DNA from: an uncultured Lachnospiraceae bacterium
GTDB lineage: Bacteria; Bacillota; Clostridia; Lachnospirales; Lachnospiraceae
Assembly: GCA_958428365.1 (NCBI GenBank)
Contig: CAUAFT010000005.1
Coordinates: forward strand, 1-64,000
Direction: 5' to 3'
Length of the DNA stretch: 64,000 nucleotides
The translations under genes were made by a program, and so were the position numbers. Within the stretch, counting starts at the first letter, position 1. Each line of letters starts with the position of its first letter. A model generated the notes under the pieces. That model saw only the letters and a list, made by a program, of their open reading frames with translations. It made no database searches and was not told the DNA's origin. Below, piece after piece: positions 53,200 to 61,227 of the stretch.

Positions 53200-53244
53200 C
53201 CCCTGACAGGAAAAATGTGTGTGTTCATTCTTCCCATCAGGGGG
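53200..53244 (-). terminator. Terminator of the ECF sigma operon
   Basis: On the - strand CCCCTGA pairs with TCAGGGG, with the inner arms GGAAGAATG and CATTTTTCC also pairing (one G-U), followed by TTTATTGTTTAT. Lies between the 420-aa gene and blaI. Confidence 0.75.
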
Positions 53245-53260
53245 CAAGTAGGCTATCTTA

Positions 53261-54523
53261 TCATCTTAAATTCTTTTCATATTCTTCCACTGCTTTTTGC
53301 AGATCCGCCGTTCCTTGTCCATGAAAACCCCCGCTTTTTGGCGACAGTTCCAGACTCATAACCGTTTCCATATCACCGATCTTCACCGTCATCATTAAAA
53401 CTCTGGATCCATCTGCCTTGACAATGACCTCCTGTTTTGCGGTCTCTTCCTCATCCGGCTCTTCTGTATTTCCCGCTCCGGTTCTGTCGCCTGCTTCCTG
53501 TCCAGGCTGGCTTACAATATAAAAATCATCCTCTGTGCGCTTTACCACGCCTGTGATCTCAAAGGCGGCATAGGTAACTGCCTCCTGCAAGCTGGATATC
53601 CTGTCAGGATAAGAAGCGAGGTATTCCTCCGCTAAAGCCAGCAGTTTTTTTCTATCCTCATCATCCAAAAGCAGGCTTCCTCCCCGGCTCTCGTATCCGT
53701 CTGCCGTCATATATTGGATCCCGGTTTTTTCATCGGTATGGATCTGAAATCCCTTTAATTCCGTCTCCTGCAGCGTATCCGTATGCAGGGCGGTCTTTAA
53801 GGCATCCTCCAACTCCTCCGTTATCTGAATGGAGGTATAAAAACCATTTCCAAAATCATTGATCAGCATTTTTGTTCCCGTTGCCGCATCCTTTTGGATT
53901 ATGATATCCTCTTTGGAACGCATGATAACACCGATATTTCCCGCCTGCTTGTCGTGAATGGTAATGTAACCGTTTTTCGGATCTTTGGTAATGGAATACT
54001 GGCTGGTCACCACATCCGAGAACTCAGAATCCTCCTCCTTCTCCATCTCTGCCTTCACCCGCTCACAGTAGTTATCCGTGGAAACAGCCCGGATGATCGC
54101 CCAACGGTCCTTCGGAGAGAACATGGAGATCGCTTTCATGAGCTGTCCGATATTATCCCGATTGACTTTCAGGCAACCGCCGCTGTCAGGAAGAGAAATG
54201 GTCAGATAATTTGCTCCGGGGGAACAATCTCCCAGACAGATGGAGTTACTCTCGTAATCTACTGTAAACACTGCGCCCTCATACTCAATGATACCGTTTT
54301 CATCCGCCAGACTGGCATATGGCGCAGTACGTCCGCTCTCGATCTGATCGAAGATATTGTTCCGGCAGGTTTTTGAGTCATCCTTTGAAATGCTATGTGC
54401 ATTCGCATGTTCAACATGCTTTAAAAATTCGGATTCATCCGATGTCTGTTCTTCCTTTGTTCGGTAAGCTGTGGCGTATTTATCATAAAAATTCGTACCT
54501 CTTGTGGTAACCGCAATGGACAT
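53261..54523 (-). CDS. Uncharacterised 420-aa protein of the ECF operon
   Basis: No signal peptide or transmembrane segment. N-terminus MSIAVTTRGTNFYDKYA; acidic and mixed alpha/beta throughout; cysteine pairs near residues 97-101 (CLGDC) and 116; a C-terminal beta-rich segment (VIVKADGSRVLMMTVKIGDMETVMSLELS, about 365-395) recurs in my memory of Lachnospiraceae uncharacterised proteins. It begins 1 nt after the stop of the 292-aa gene (TGATATG), so the two are translationally coupled behind the ECF sigma factor. I do not recognise a named family. Confidence 0.75.
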   Translation of the reverse strand: MSIAVTTRGTNFYDKYATAYRTKEEQTSDESEFLKHVEHANAHSISKDDSKTCRNNIFDQIESGRTAPYASLADENGIIEYEGAVFTVDYESNSICLGDCSPGANYLTISLPDSGGCLKVNRDNIGQLMKAISMFSPKDRWAIIRAVSTDNYCERVKAEMEKEEDSEFSDVVTSQYSITKDPKNGYITIHDKQAGNIGVIMRSKEDIIIQKDAATGTKMLINDFGNGFYTSIQITEELEDALKTALHTDTLQETELKGFQIHTDEKTGIQYMTADGYESRGGSLLLDDEDRKKLLALAEEYLASYPDRISSLQEAVTYAAFEITGVVKRTEDDFYIVSQPGQEAGDRTGAGNTEEPDEEETAKQEVIVKADGSRVLMMTVKIGDMETVMSLELSPKSGGFHGQGTADLQKAVEEYEKNLR

Positions 54524-54524
54524 A

Positions 54525-55403
54525 TCAATTCACTCCTTCCTCATCGGGATCTTCTAATAATCGGGCAACCTGTTCTTCTTCCTTTTCCTTTTGAATCTCT
54601 TCCCGCAGCTGCTCTTTGGCTGTGTCGATCTCATCATCTATTTTCTCAATCAGTCGGTTCCACTCCCTGACGGACATCTCCTCGCCTCCGATCTGATATT
54701 TGGGATCTCCATTTTTGATACGATCCTCCACAAAATCATAAAACTTCTTCATTGCCTGTTCCAGTGTCAGATCTCCATACCCCGGCTCTTCCTTCTCGTT
54801 TTCAGACTCTTCCTGTATGTCTGAAGAATGTCTGTTCTTAGCGAGAAGCTGCTCTGTCTCCTCTTTTGGATCGATCTCATGGAACGGCGCGTCTCCCATA
54901 AAAGCCCGCCTTGCCAGTTCCCAGGATTCCAATGCCATCTGCTCCAACGGATCCTTTGTGTCGTCGCTCAACTGTAAGGGGTCCACCTCATATCCGGTGA
55001 TTTCTCCGTCATCCGTCTTTTTTTCAATATAGACCTTATGTCTGTCGGCATAGACCTTTGCCTTAAAGGTATACCCCTCCAGGACGCAGACTTTTACATA
55101 ATCGCTCTCTTCATAGCTCAGGCGCTGTGCCGAACACTCTATCACAGCGCTGAGCTGGATACGTCCGGACTCATGGAGCGCCATGGAGGTGTGAAGGCGG
55201 TTCGTATAGGAGGCGCCGCATGCGGCAAGGATATCCTCCGTTTCCTTTTGCTCCTCCGACAGCTCCTGTTCTTTTAAGATTCCGCTGTCCTTTAGATTGT
55301 TGGAAAACGCCATCTCTGCCTGTGCCTCATCCTGTGGATATTTTTTTCTCTGCCCCTGTATCTTTTCGTAAAATGTCTGTCCTGTAATGCCTCCTACTGT
55401 CAT
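54525..55403 (-). CDS. Uncharacterised 292-aa protein coupled to the ECF sigma factor
   Basis: Soluble protein without signal or membrane segment. N-terminus MTVGGITGQTFYEKIQG; a central beta-rich part (about 65-135; HESGRIQLSAVIECSAQRL...VYIEKKTDDGEITGYEVDP), an alpha region with PLEQMALESWELARRAFMG, and a highly acidic coiled C-terminus (about 225-292). Its ATG overlaps the sigma factor stop (ATGA, 4 bp). The position is that of an anti-sigma factor, but classical anti-sigma features (ZAS zinc motif, membrane anchor) are absent. Confidence 0.75.
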   Translation of the reverse strand: MTVGGITGQTFYEKIQGQRKKYPQDEAQAEMAFSNNLKDSGILKEQELSEEQKETEDILAACGASYTNRLHTSMALHESGRIQLSAVIECSAQRLSYEESDYVKVCVLEGYTFKAKVYADRHKVYIEKKTDDGEITGYEVDPLQLSDDTKDPLEQMALESWELARRAFMGDAPFHEIDPKEETEQLLAKNRHSSDIQEESENEKEEPGYGDLTLEQAMKKFYDFVEDRIKNGDPKYQIGGEEMSVREWNRLIEKIDDEIDTAKEQLREEIQKEKEEEQVARLLEDPDEEGVN

Positions 55404-55906
55404 CTCTTCTCATCTCCATTCTCATTGTTCTGCTCCAGTAATTCCTTTACCGCTTCTCTTCCCCGCTTCAGATTGGTCTTTACTGTATTTTCCGGCATGT
55501 TTAACACCCTTGCGATCTCCTTAACGGAATAGTCCTCATAGTAAAACAGGTAAAGGGGTTGTCTGTACCGCTCTTTCAGCTCCATCACTGCCCATAGCGT
55601 GTCATCCGATTCTGCGTAGGGCAACTTAAAATAAACCTTCTCCGTCTCCGGGATCTTATCCATGGCTACGGTGCTGTTGTTCCATTTGCTTTTCAGAAAA
55701 TCTTTACACAGGTTGATGGTGATCCGCAGGATCCACGCTTTTTCATGTTCTCTGCTTTCAAATTCTGGGCGGTAGCGCAGCAGCCTTAAAAACACTTCCT
55801 GCAAAATATCCTCCGCGTCCGCATGGGATCTCACCTCTGTAAAAGCGACGCGGAATACCAGGGAATGATATTCTTTAAAATAGTACTCAAACTGCTCTTT
55901 TTCCAT
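55400..55906 (-). CDS. ECF-type RNA polymerase sigma factor
   Basis: A 168-aa sigma factor with region 2 (about 5-70; VFRVAFTEVRSHADAEDILQEVFLRLLRY and AWILRITINLCKDFLKS) and region 4 (about 110-160; YSVKEIARVLNMPENTVKTNLKRGREAVKELL), without region 3. An in-frame TTG at 55939 would extend it, but that codon lies in the -10 element of its promoter, so ATG 55906 is the start. Two uncharacterised genes follow with overlapping or adjacent starts. Confidence 0.93.
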   Translation of the reverse strand: MEKEQFEYYFKEYHSLVFRVAFTEVRSHADAEDILQEVFLRLLRYRPEFESREHEKAWILRITINLCKDFLKSKWNNSTVAMDKIPETEKVYFKLPYAESDDTLWAVMELKERYRQPLYLFYYEDYSVKEIARVLNMPENTVKTNLKRGREAVKELLEQNNENGDEKR

Positions 55907-55937
55907 ATGTATACAATGTTCACCCCCATCTACTATC

Positions 55938-55966
55938 AATACGAATGAAGATCGAAAAAAGTTTCA
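55938..55966 (-). promoter_or_regulatory. Sigma-W-like ECF promoter (probable autoregulation)
   Basis: On the - strand TGAAAC (55966-55961), 17-nt spacer beginning TTTTTT, CGTATT (55943-55938). This matches the ECF group consensus exemplified by sigma-W (TGAAAC-N16/17-CGTA). Just upstream is a 7-bp inverted repeat AATCGAA/TTCGATT (55979-56002), with ATCGAAAAA repeated at 55951. Confidence 0.75.
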
Positions 55967-56085
55967 AAAAAGCACCAAAATCGAAAAATCGTTCCTTCGA
56001 TTCTGATGCTCTCCCTAGCCTTTTATTTTTATATCGGAATAAAACAGATTTTATGAAGCCCAAAATGTTTCTGCGTCCTGTTGCC

Positions 56086-56829
56086 TTATCTTGATTTTAA
56101 TTTATCGGAATGCAGCGCCTTATTTAACACCTCCTGCGCCCAGGAAGCCTCCTCCTTAGATGTCTGTCTGGTATCTTTTAGGGGATATTCCATGGAAAGA
56201 TTCTCATATTTTACCTTCCCAAGACTGTGATACGGCAACACCTCGATCTTTTCCAGATTCGGAAAGTCCCGAAGCCAGCTTCCCAGCTGAGTTAGCTCCC
56301 GTTCCACAAGGGTAATATCCGGAACCAGCACATGGCGTATCCGCATGGAAACCTGGTTTTCTTTCAAAAATCCGGCAAAAGCAAGAACATTTTCATTTGG
56401 ACGTCCGGTCAGCTTTTTATGTTCCACAGGATCCATATGTTTGATATCCAGCATCACCAGATCCGTCACCGCCATCAATTTTTCAAATTCCGGCTTTTTC
56501 TCCTCAGAAAACAGGATTCCTGAGGTGTCCAGACAGGTGTGGATGTTCTTCTCCTTTGCTCTTGAAAAAAGCTCTGTCAAAAATCCCAACTGCATCAAAG
56601 GCTCGCCTCCGGTTGCCGTGATCCCTCCATTTCTGTAAAAAACCCGGTTTTTCTCAAAATTTTGAAGGATCTCCTCCGCTTCCATCAAAGTTCCCCCTGT
56701 CACATCCCAGGTATCCGGGTTGTGACAGTAGAGACAGCGCATGGGACAGCCCTGAAAAAAGACCACATAGCGGACACCGGGACCATCCACCGTTCCAAAA
56801 CTCTCCAGAGAATGTATTCTGCCCTGCAT
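56086..56829 (-). CDS. pflA: Pyruvate formate-lyase-activating enzyme
   Basis: A 247-aa radical SAM enzyme that abstracts hydrogen from the PflB glycine. The Fe-S motif CxxxCxxC is in GCPMRCLYCHNPDTW (about residues 28-42), and TGGEPLMQ is the SAM-binding GGE motif. Directly downstream of pflB (3 bp), the standard order. No clear terminator follows. Confidence 0.96.
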   Translation of the reverse strand: MQGRIHSLESFGTVDGPGVRYVVFFQGCPMRCLYCHNPDTWDVTGGTLMEAEEILQNFEKNRVFYRNGGITATGGEPLMQLGFLTELFSRAKEKNIHTCLDTSGILFSEEKKPEFEKLMAVTDLVMLDIKHMDPVEHKKLTGRPNENVLAFAGFLKENQVSMRIRHVLVPDITLVERELTQLGSWLRDFPNLEKIEVLPYHSLGKVKYENLSMEYPLKDTRQTSKEEASWAQEVLNKALHSDKLKSR

Positions 56830-56832
56830 TTT

Positions 56833-59061
56833 TTACATCCTCTCATGGAAGGTTCTGGCAATGACTTCATCCTGTTGCTTTTTCGTCAGCTTGATGAAGT
56901 TCACGGCGTAACCGGACACGCGAATGGTAAGCTGTGGATATTTTTCCGGGTGCTTCTGTGCGTCTAAGAGGGTCTCTCTGTGGAACACATTTACGTTTAG
57001 GTGATGTCCCCCTTTTAAAACATATCCGTCTAAGAGGGCGGTCAAATTCTGCGCCCGGTCTCCCTCATTTTTTCCAAGGGCGTCCGGCACGATGGAGAAG
57101 GTATTGGAGATTCCGTCCTGAGCGTCCATAAATGGCAGTTTTGCCACGGAGGCCAGGGAAGCTACGGCGCCGTGGGTATCCCGTCCGTGCATCGGGTTGG
57201 CTCCCGGTGCAAAAGCCTCTCCCTTCTTACGTCCATCCGGTGTGGCTCCCGTATTCTTTCCATAGGTCACATTGGAGGTAATGGTCAATATGGAGGTCGT
57301 CTGAATGCCTCCGCGGTAAGTGTGATTTCCCTTTAAGTACTGGATGAAGGTGTGAAGGACTTCCTGAGCGATTTCATCCACACGGTCGTCGTCGTTTCCG
57401 TATTTTGGAAAATCTCCCTCTACCTCATAATCCACCACCATGCCTTTTTCATTCCGGATGGTTCTGACCTTTGCATATTTGATGGCGGAGAGGGAATCCG
57501 CTACCACGGAGAGTCCTGCGATTCCCGTGGCAAACCAGCGTTTTACCTGCTTATCATGTAAGGACATCTGAAGTCTCTCGTAGCAGTATTTGTCATGCAT
57601 ATAATGAATCACGTTCAAGGTGTTCACATAGACATTTGCCAGCCACTTCATCATTTCTTTGTATTTTTCCAGTACCTCGTCATAGTCCAGATATTCGGAG
57701 GTGATGGGACGGTATTTTGGTCCCACCTGCTCCCCGCTCATCTCGTCCACACCGCCGTTGATGGCATAGAGGAGACATTTCGCCAGATTTGCCCTTGCCC
57801 CGAAGAACTGCATTTCCTTGCCGATCCGCATGGATGAGACACAGCAGGCAATACCGTAGTCGTCTCCATGCACCACACGCATGATATCGTCGTTTTCATA
57901 CTGGATGGCGGAGTGCTGAATGGAGGTTTTCGCACAGAAGTTCTTCCAGTTCTCAGGGAGCTGTACGGACCAGAGCACCGTCAGATTCGGCTCCGGCGCG
58001 GTTCCAATATTGTTTAAGGTGTTCAGGTAACGGTAGGACATCTTCGTCACCATGTGGCGTCCGTCAATGCCGATTCCGCCAATGGATTCCGTCACCCAGG
58101 TCGGATCCCCGGCAAAGAGCTGGTTGTACTCCGGAGTGCGGGCAAACTTGATCAGACGCAGTTTCATAATGAACTGATCCACGATTTCCTGAATCTCCTG
58201 TTCCGTAAAGGTTCCCTCTCTTAAGTCACGTTCCGAATAGATATCCAGGAAGGTGGAGGTGCGTCCAAGACTCATGGCGGCGCCGTTCTGCTCCTTCACC
58301 GCAGCCAGGTATCCAAAATAAACAGCCTGTACCGCTTCTTTTGTGTTCTCGGCGGGTTTTGAGATATCACAGCCGTAGATCTCTGCCAGCTCCTTCAACA
58401 TCTCCAGAGCACGGATCTGCTCGGAGAGTTCTTCTCTTTCCCGGATCACATCGGAATACATGATGGTTCTCGTAGTGTTCAGCTGCTCTTTTTTATCTTC
58501 GATAAGACGATCCACGCCGTAAAGAGCCACCCGGCGGTAATCTCCTATGATACGTCCTCTTCCGTAAGCATCCGGAAGTCCGGTGATGATATGATTGCTG
58601 CGGCAGGCGCGCATCTCCGGAGTGTAGGCGTCAAAAACTCCGGCATTGTGGGTCTTTCTGTGCTTGGTAAAATACTCCACCACTTCCTCATCCACCTCGT
58701 AGCCATTGTCTCTGCATGCTTTGACAGCCATACGGATTCCGCCGTAAGGCTGAAGGGCGCGTTTGAATGGTTTTTCCGTCTGAAAGCCCACGATCTTCTC
58801 TCTGGATTTATCCAAATAACCCGCCTCATGGGAGGTGATGGTGGAGATGACCTTCGTGTCCATATCCAGCACGCCGCCCTGCTCCCGTTCCTGCTTTGAC
58901 AATTCTAAAACCTGTTTCCAAAGTTCTGTGGTGTCCTCTGTGGGACCCTCCAAAAAGGCTTCGTCCCCGTCATAAGGCGTATAATTTTTCTGAATGAAAT
59001 CTCTGACATTGATCTCATGTTCCCATGTTCCGCCCTGAAAAGTTCTCCATGCATTCTGCAT
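56833..59061 (-). CDS. pflB: Formate acetyltransferase (pyruvate formate-lyase)
   Basis: A 742-aa glycyl radical enzyme converting pyruvate and CoA to acetyl-CoA and formate in anaerobic fermentation. The radical glycine is G717 in RVSGYAVNFIKL, and the catalytic Cys-Cys pair is in GIACCVSSMRIG (near 404-405). Ribosome site AGGAGG. Preceded by a ZTP riboswitch, which links its expression to one-carbon (10-formyl-THF) status: formate made here feeds formyl-THF synthesis. Confidence 0.97.
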   Translation of the reverse strand: MQNAWRTFQGGTWEHEINVRDFIQKNYTPYDGDEAFLEGPTEDTTELWKQVLELSKQEREQGGVLDMDTKVISTITSHEAGYLDKSREKIVGFQTEKPFKRALQPYGGIRMAVKACRDNGYEVDEEVVEYFTKHRKTHNAGVFDAYTPEMRACRSNHIITGLPDAYGRGRIIGDYRRVALYGVDRLIEDKKEQLNTTRTIMYSDVIREREELSEQIRALEMLKELAEIYGCDISKPAENTKEAVQAVYFGYLAAVKEQNGAAMSLGRTSTFLDIYSERDLREGTFTEQEIQEIVDQFIMKLRLIKFARTPEYNQLFAGDPTWVTESIGGIGIDGRHMVTKMSYRYLNTLNNIGTAPEPNLTVLWSVQLPENWKNFCAKTSIQHSAIQYENDDIMRVVHGDDYGIACCVSSMRIGKEMQFFGARANLAKCLLYAINGGVDEMSGEQVGPKYRPITSEYLDYDEVLEKYKEMMKWLANVYVNTLNVIHYMHDKYCYERLQMSLHDKQVKRWFATGIAGLSVVADSLSAIKYAKVRTIRNEKGMVVDYEVEGDFPKYGNDDDRVDEIAQEVLHTFIQYLKGNHTYRGGIQTTSILTITSNVTYGKNTGATPDGRKKGEAFAPGANPMHGRDTHGAVASLASVAKLPFMDAQDGISNTFSIVPDALGKNEGDRAQNLTALLDGYVLKGGHHLNVNVFHRETLLDAQKHPEKYPQLTIRVSGYAVNFIKLTKKQQDEVIARTFHERM

Positions 59062-59095
59062 AACAGTATCCTCCTGTGATTCTAAAAATTACATA

Positions 59096-59200
59096 AGAAA
59101 AGCCGACGCTCCGGGCTTTTCTCGCCCAGACGGTCGGCTAAAATCCTGTTATACTTCATGTGGTCACTTCCACTTCCGTCAGTCATATAACACTGTTAAA
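59096..59200 (-). ncRNA. ZTP (pfl) riboswitch
   Basis: On the - strand the leader shows the pfl/ZTP aptamer pattern: a first stem with GACTGACGG...GGAAGTGG...CCAC, then AAGTATAACAGGATT, then CCGACCGTCTGGGC, the conserved 3' block. The same strand then forms the terminator stem AGCCGAC/GTCGGCT (59139-59133 with 59107-59101) followed by TTTTCTTAT, so the CCGACCG block is shared between aptamer and terminator. Binding ZTP/ZMP, which accumulates when 10-formyl-THF is low, would permit read-through into pflB. Confidence 0.85.
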
Positions 59201-59201
59201 T

Positions 59202-59230
59202 TTTTATCATACTTTTACCCCTTTTGTCAA
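59202..59230 (-). promoter_or_regulatory. Promoter of the pfl operon
   Basis: TTGACA (59230-59225 on the - strand), 17-nt spacer, ATAAAA (59207-59202). The -35 is perfect, the -10 weak. Confidence 0.55.
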
Positions 59231-59273
59231 GTGGCAATTTTTGTATGATCTTTTATGATGTAAGTACTGACTC

Positions 59274-59624
59274 TTAAAGTTGATCAATGGTAATCTGTTT
59301 TCCATCGGTCCACATCCGTTCCAGATCATAGAACAGGCGATCCTCCTTGGAAAAAATATGGACGATAATATCGTTGTAATCCATTAGAATCCAGGTGGAA
59401 TTTTGATTTCCCTCCACCTGTTTGGTGTGATATCCCGCCTTATACAATTCCTCATCCACCGCATCCCGCATGGCGGCAAGCTGGTTGGCATTGGTTCCGT
59501 TTGCGATCACGAAAAAATCTGCGATGGTGGAGATATCCCGGATATCAATGATACGGACGTCCTCCGCTTTTTTATTTTCCAATGCCTTAGCGGCAATCTT
59601 TACCATTTCTGCTGACTGGTTCAT
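59274..59624 (-). CDS. rsfS: Ribosomal silencing factor RsfS
   Basis: A 116-aa protein binding uL14 to prevent subunit joining in starvation. Motifs DVRIIDIRDISTIADFFVIANGTNANQLAA and WILMDYNDIIVHIFSKEDRLFYDLERMW are diagnostic. Last gene of the nadD-yqeK-rsfS string; ribosome site GGGAGG. Confidence 0.96.
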   Translation of the reverse strand: MNQSAEMVKIAAKALENKKAEDVRIIDIRDISTIADFFVIANGTNANQLAAMRDAVDEELYKAGYHTKQVEGNQNSTWILMDYNDIIVHIFSKEDRLFYDLERMWTDGKQITIDQL

Positions 59625-59626
59625 CC

Positions 59627-60205
59627 TTATTCCTCCCTGTTTTCTGCATAATACTCATAGGTTTTCTGTGTCATAGGGTCGATCTTTTTTTCGCTCTGCT
59701 CTAAATATTTCAGGGTATCGTAGAGAATCCCCTCCATCGCCTGATTTAAGTCCCAAAAGGCAACCTTGCGGACATATTCCAGGTTCGGCTGGCTGTCCCG
59801 GTTCGGCTCAATGTAATCGGCGATAAAAATAATCTTATCCAGCGTGTTCATCCCCGGCTCTCCAGTGGTGTGGACATAGATGGCATGAAGGATCTCTTCA
59901 TCCGCCACGCCGAATTTTTCTCTTGCCAGATATGCCCCTAATTTGGCATGGAGCAGGGATGGATTCTCTTTCTCCACCTCACTGACGATGATCCCGTACT
60001 TTTTGCAAAGCTCCAGCTTTTCCTCATCCGGGATCGCCTTGGCGCAGTCGTGTAAAAGTCCCGCAAGCTGCGCCTGCTGCATTGGGATGCCGTAGCGCAT
60101 GGCAAGGCTTGCCGCCGTGTACATGACTCCCTGGGTATGCTCAAAACGCTTCTCTCCCAGTGTCTCCTTTAACTGCTCCTGAATATCTGAAAAAATCTGA
60201 TTCAT
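59627..60205 (-). CDS. yqeK: HD-domain Ap4A hydrolase YqeK
   Basis: A 192-aa HD hydrolase, the symmetrical bis(5'-nucleosyl)-tetraphosphatase YqeK. H in RFEHTQGVMY, HD in LLHDCAK, and later His in HAKLGAYLA and HTTGEPGM are complete metal ligands. Start ATG 60205 with GAGGAG upstream. Two bases before rsfS. Confidence 0.93.
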   Translation of the reverse strand: MNQIFSDIQEQLKETLGEKRFEHTQGVMYTAASLAMRYGIPMQQAQLAGLLHDCAKAIPDEEKLELCKKYGIIVSEVEKENPSLLHAKLGAYLAREKFGVADEEILHAIYVHTTGEPGMNTLDKIIFIADYIEPNRDSQPNLEYVRKVAFWDLNQAMEGILYDTLKYLEQSEKKIDPMTQKTYEYYAENREE

Positions 60206-60310
60206 TCTTTTCTCCTCTTTTGCTCTCTTATTTATTCTGTACGCATAATTCATCCTGTTCTTAGGATATCATAACGGCTTTTCTATAGCAAATGCTCCTC
60301 CATACGGTTT

Positions 60311-60916
60311 TCACCTACAATAGAGATGATGCTCGCGGATATATGATTCCACCGCCTCCGGCACCTTTCCGGCGATGCTTTTTCCTTCACGGATATCCTT
60401 TCGGATCTGGGTGGAGGAAATATCGGTCTGCGGGATCTCAAGCAGGGAAAAATCCCCCTGATACTCCCTGGAAAGCTCCTTTGCCAGCCGCCTTACCTCC
60501 TCATTTCCCATTTCATTCCGCATGGCGGCGAGAATGTGACACTTCTTTGCAATGATCTCAGCGTGGCGCCATTTGCGAAAATCCGCCAGAGAATCCGCTC
60601 CCATCAGAAAATAAAAATCCGTATCGGGATATTCTTCTTTCAACTCCGTCACAGTCAAATAGGTAAAGCTCAGACCGCCTTTTTTGATCTCCCGGTCGCT
60701 GACCGTATACTGCGGATAAGGCTTGACCGCCAGCTTCACCATCTGAAGCCTCAGATCCGCATCCACCATCTCGCTTCTGTCTTTGTGCGGCGGACAGTAG
60801 TTGGGGATGAACAGGATCTCGTCCAATCCGTACTCCTCTTTTGCGCATTTTGCAATTTCCAAATGTCCATTGTGAATGGGATTAAAAGATCCTCCCATAA
60901 TACCGGTTTTCTTCAT
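60311..60916 (-). CDS. nadD: Nicotinate-nucleotide adenylyltransferase
   Basis: A 201-aa nucleotidyltransferase making deamido-NAD from NaMN and ATP. GGSFNPIHNGHLEIA (ATP-binding, residues 8-22) and SSTQIRKDIREGKS (ISTTxxR-type motif, near 167-180) are present. In Firmicutes nadD-yqeK-rsfS is conserved; here a 105-bp gap without a visible gene separates nadD from yqeK. Confidence 0.96.
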   Translation of the reverse strand: MKKTGIMGGSFNPIHNGHLEIAKCAKEEYGLDEILFIPNYCPPHKDRSEMVDADLRLQMVKLAVKPYPQYTVSDREIKKGGLSFTYLTVTELKEEYPDTDFYFLMGADSLADFRKWRHAEIIAKKCHILAAMRNEMGNEEVRRLAKELSREYQGDFSLLEIPQTDISSTQIRKDIREGKSIAGKVPEAVESYIREHHLYCR

Positions 60917-60925
60917 CTTATCCCC

Positions 60926-61216
60926 TTATTTCGGCAATTCAATCTTAGGATCTTTTTTGGCTGGACGGTACAGCACGATCTTCTTTCCGATGACCTGTAC
61001 CACCTGGGAATGGGTTCTCTCTCCAATGACCTTTGCGATCTCTCTCGGATCATCCAGGCAATTCTTCAATACGGAAATCTTGATCAGTTCCCTCTTTTCC
61101 AACGCCCCGTCCACAGCCACGATCATCTCCGGCGTCAGGCTGGATTTTCCCACCTGAAAGATCGGATCGATCTTGCTTGCAAGACTCTTAAGATATGCTC
61201 TCTGTTTGCTGTTCAT
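60926..61216 (-). CDS. yhbY: CRM-domain RNA-binding protein YhbY
   Basis: A 96-aa single CRM domain protein associated with 50S precursor assembly. LTSKQRAYLKSLA-type start (NSKQRAYLKSLASKIDPIFQVGKSSLTPEM) and the GxxG-containing VVQVIGKKIVLYR are typical. It lies between obgE and nadD. Confidence 0.94.
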   Translation of the reverse strand: MNSKQRAYLKSLASKIDPIFQVGKSSLTPEMIVAVDGALEKRELIKISVLKNCLDDPREIAKVIGERTHSQVVQVIGKKIVLYRPAKKDPKIELPK

Positions 61217-61227
61217 AATTTTCCTCT

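Noticed and set aside
59101..59139. Simple terminator of rsfS-side transcription or a REP-like repeat before pflB
   Set aside because: The stem is part of a longer conserved leader with the ZTP aptamer blocks and lies on the pflB-sense strand.
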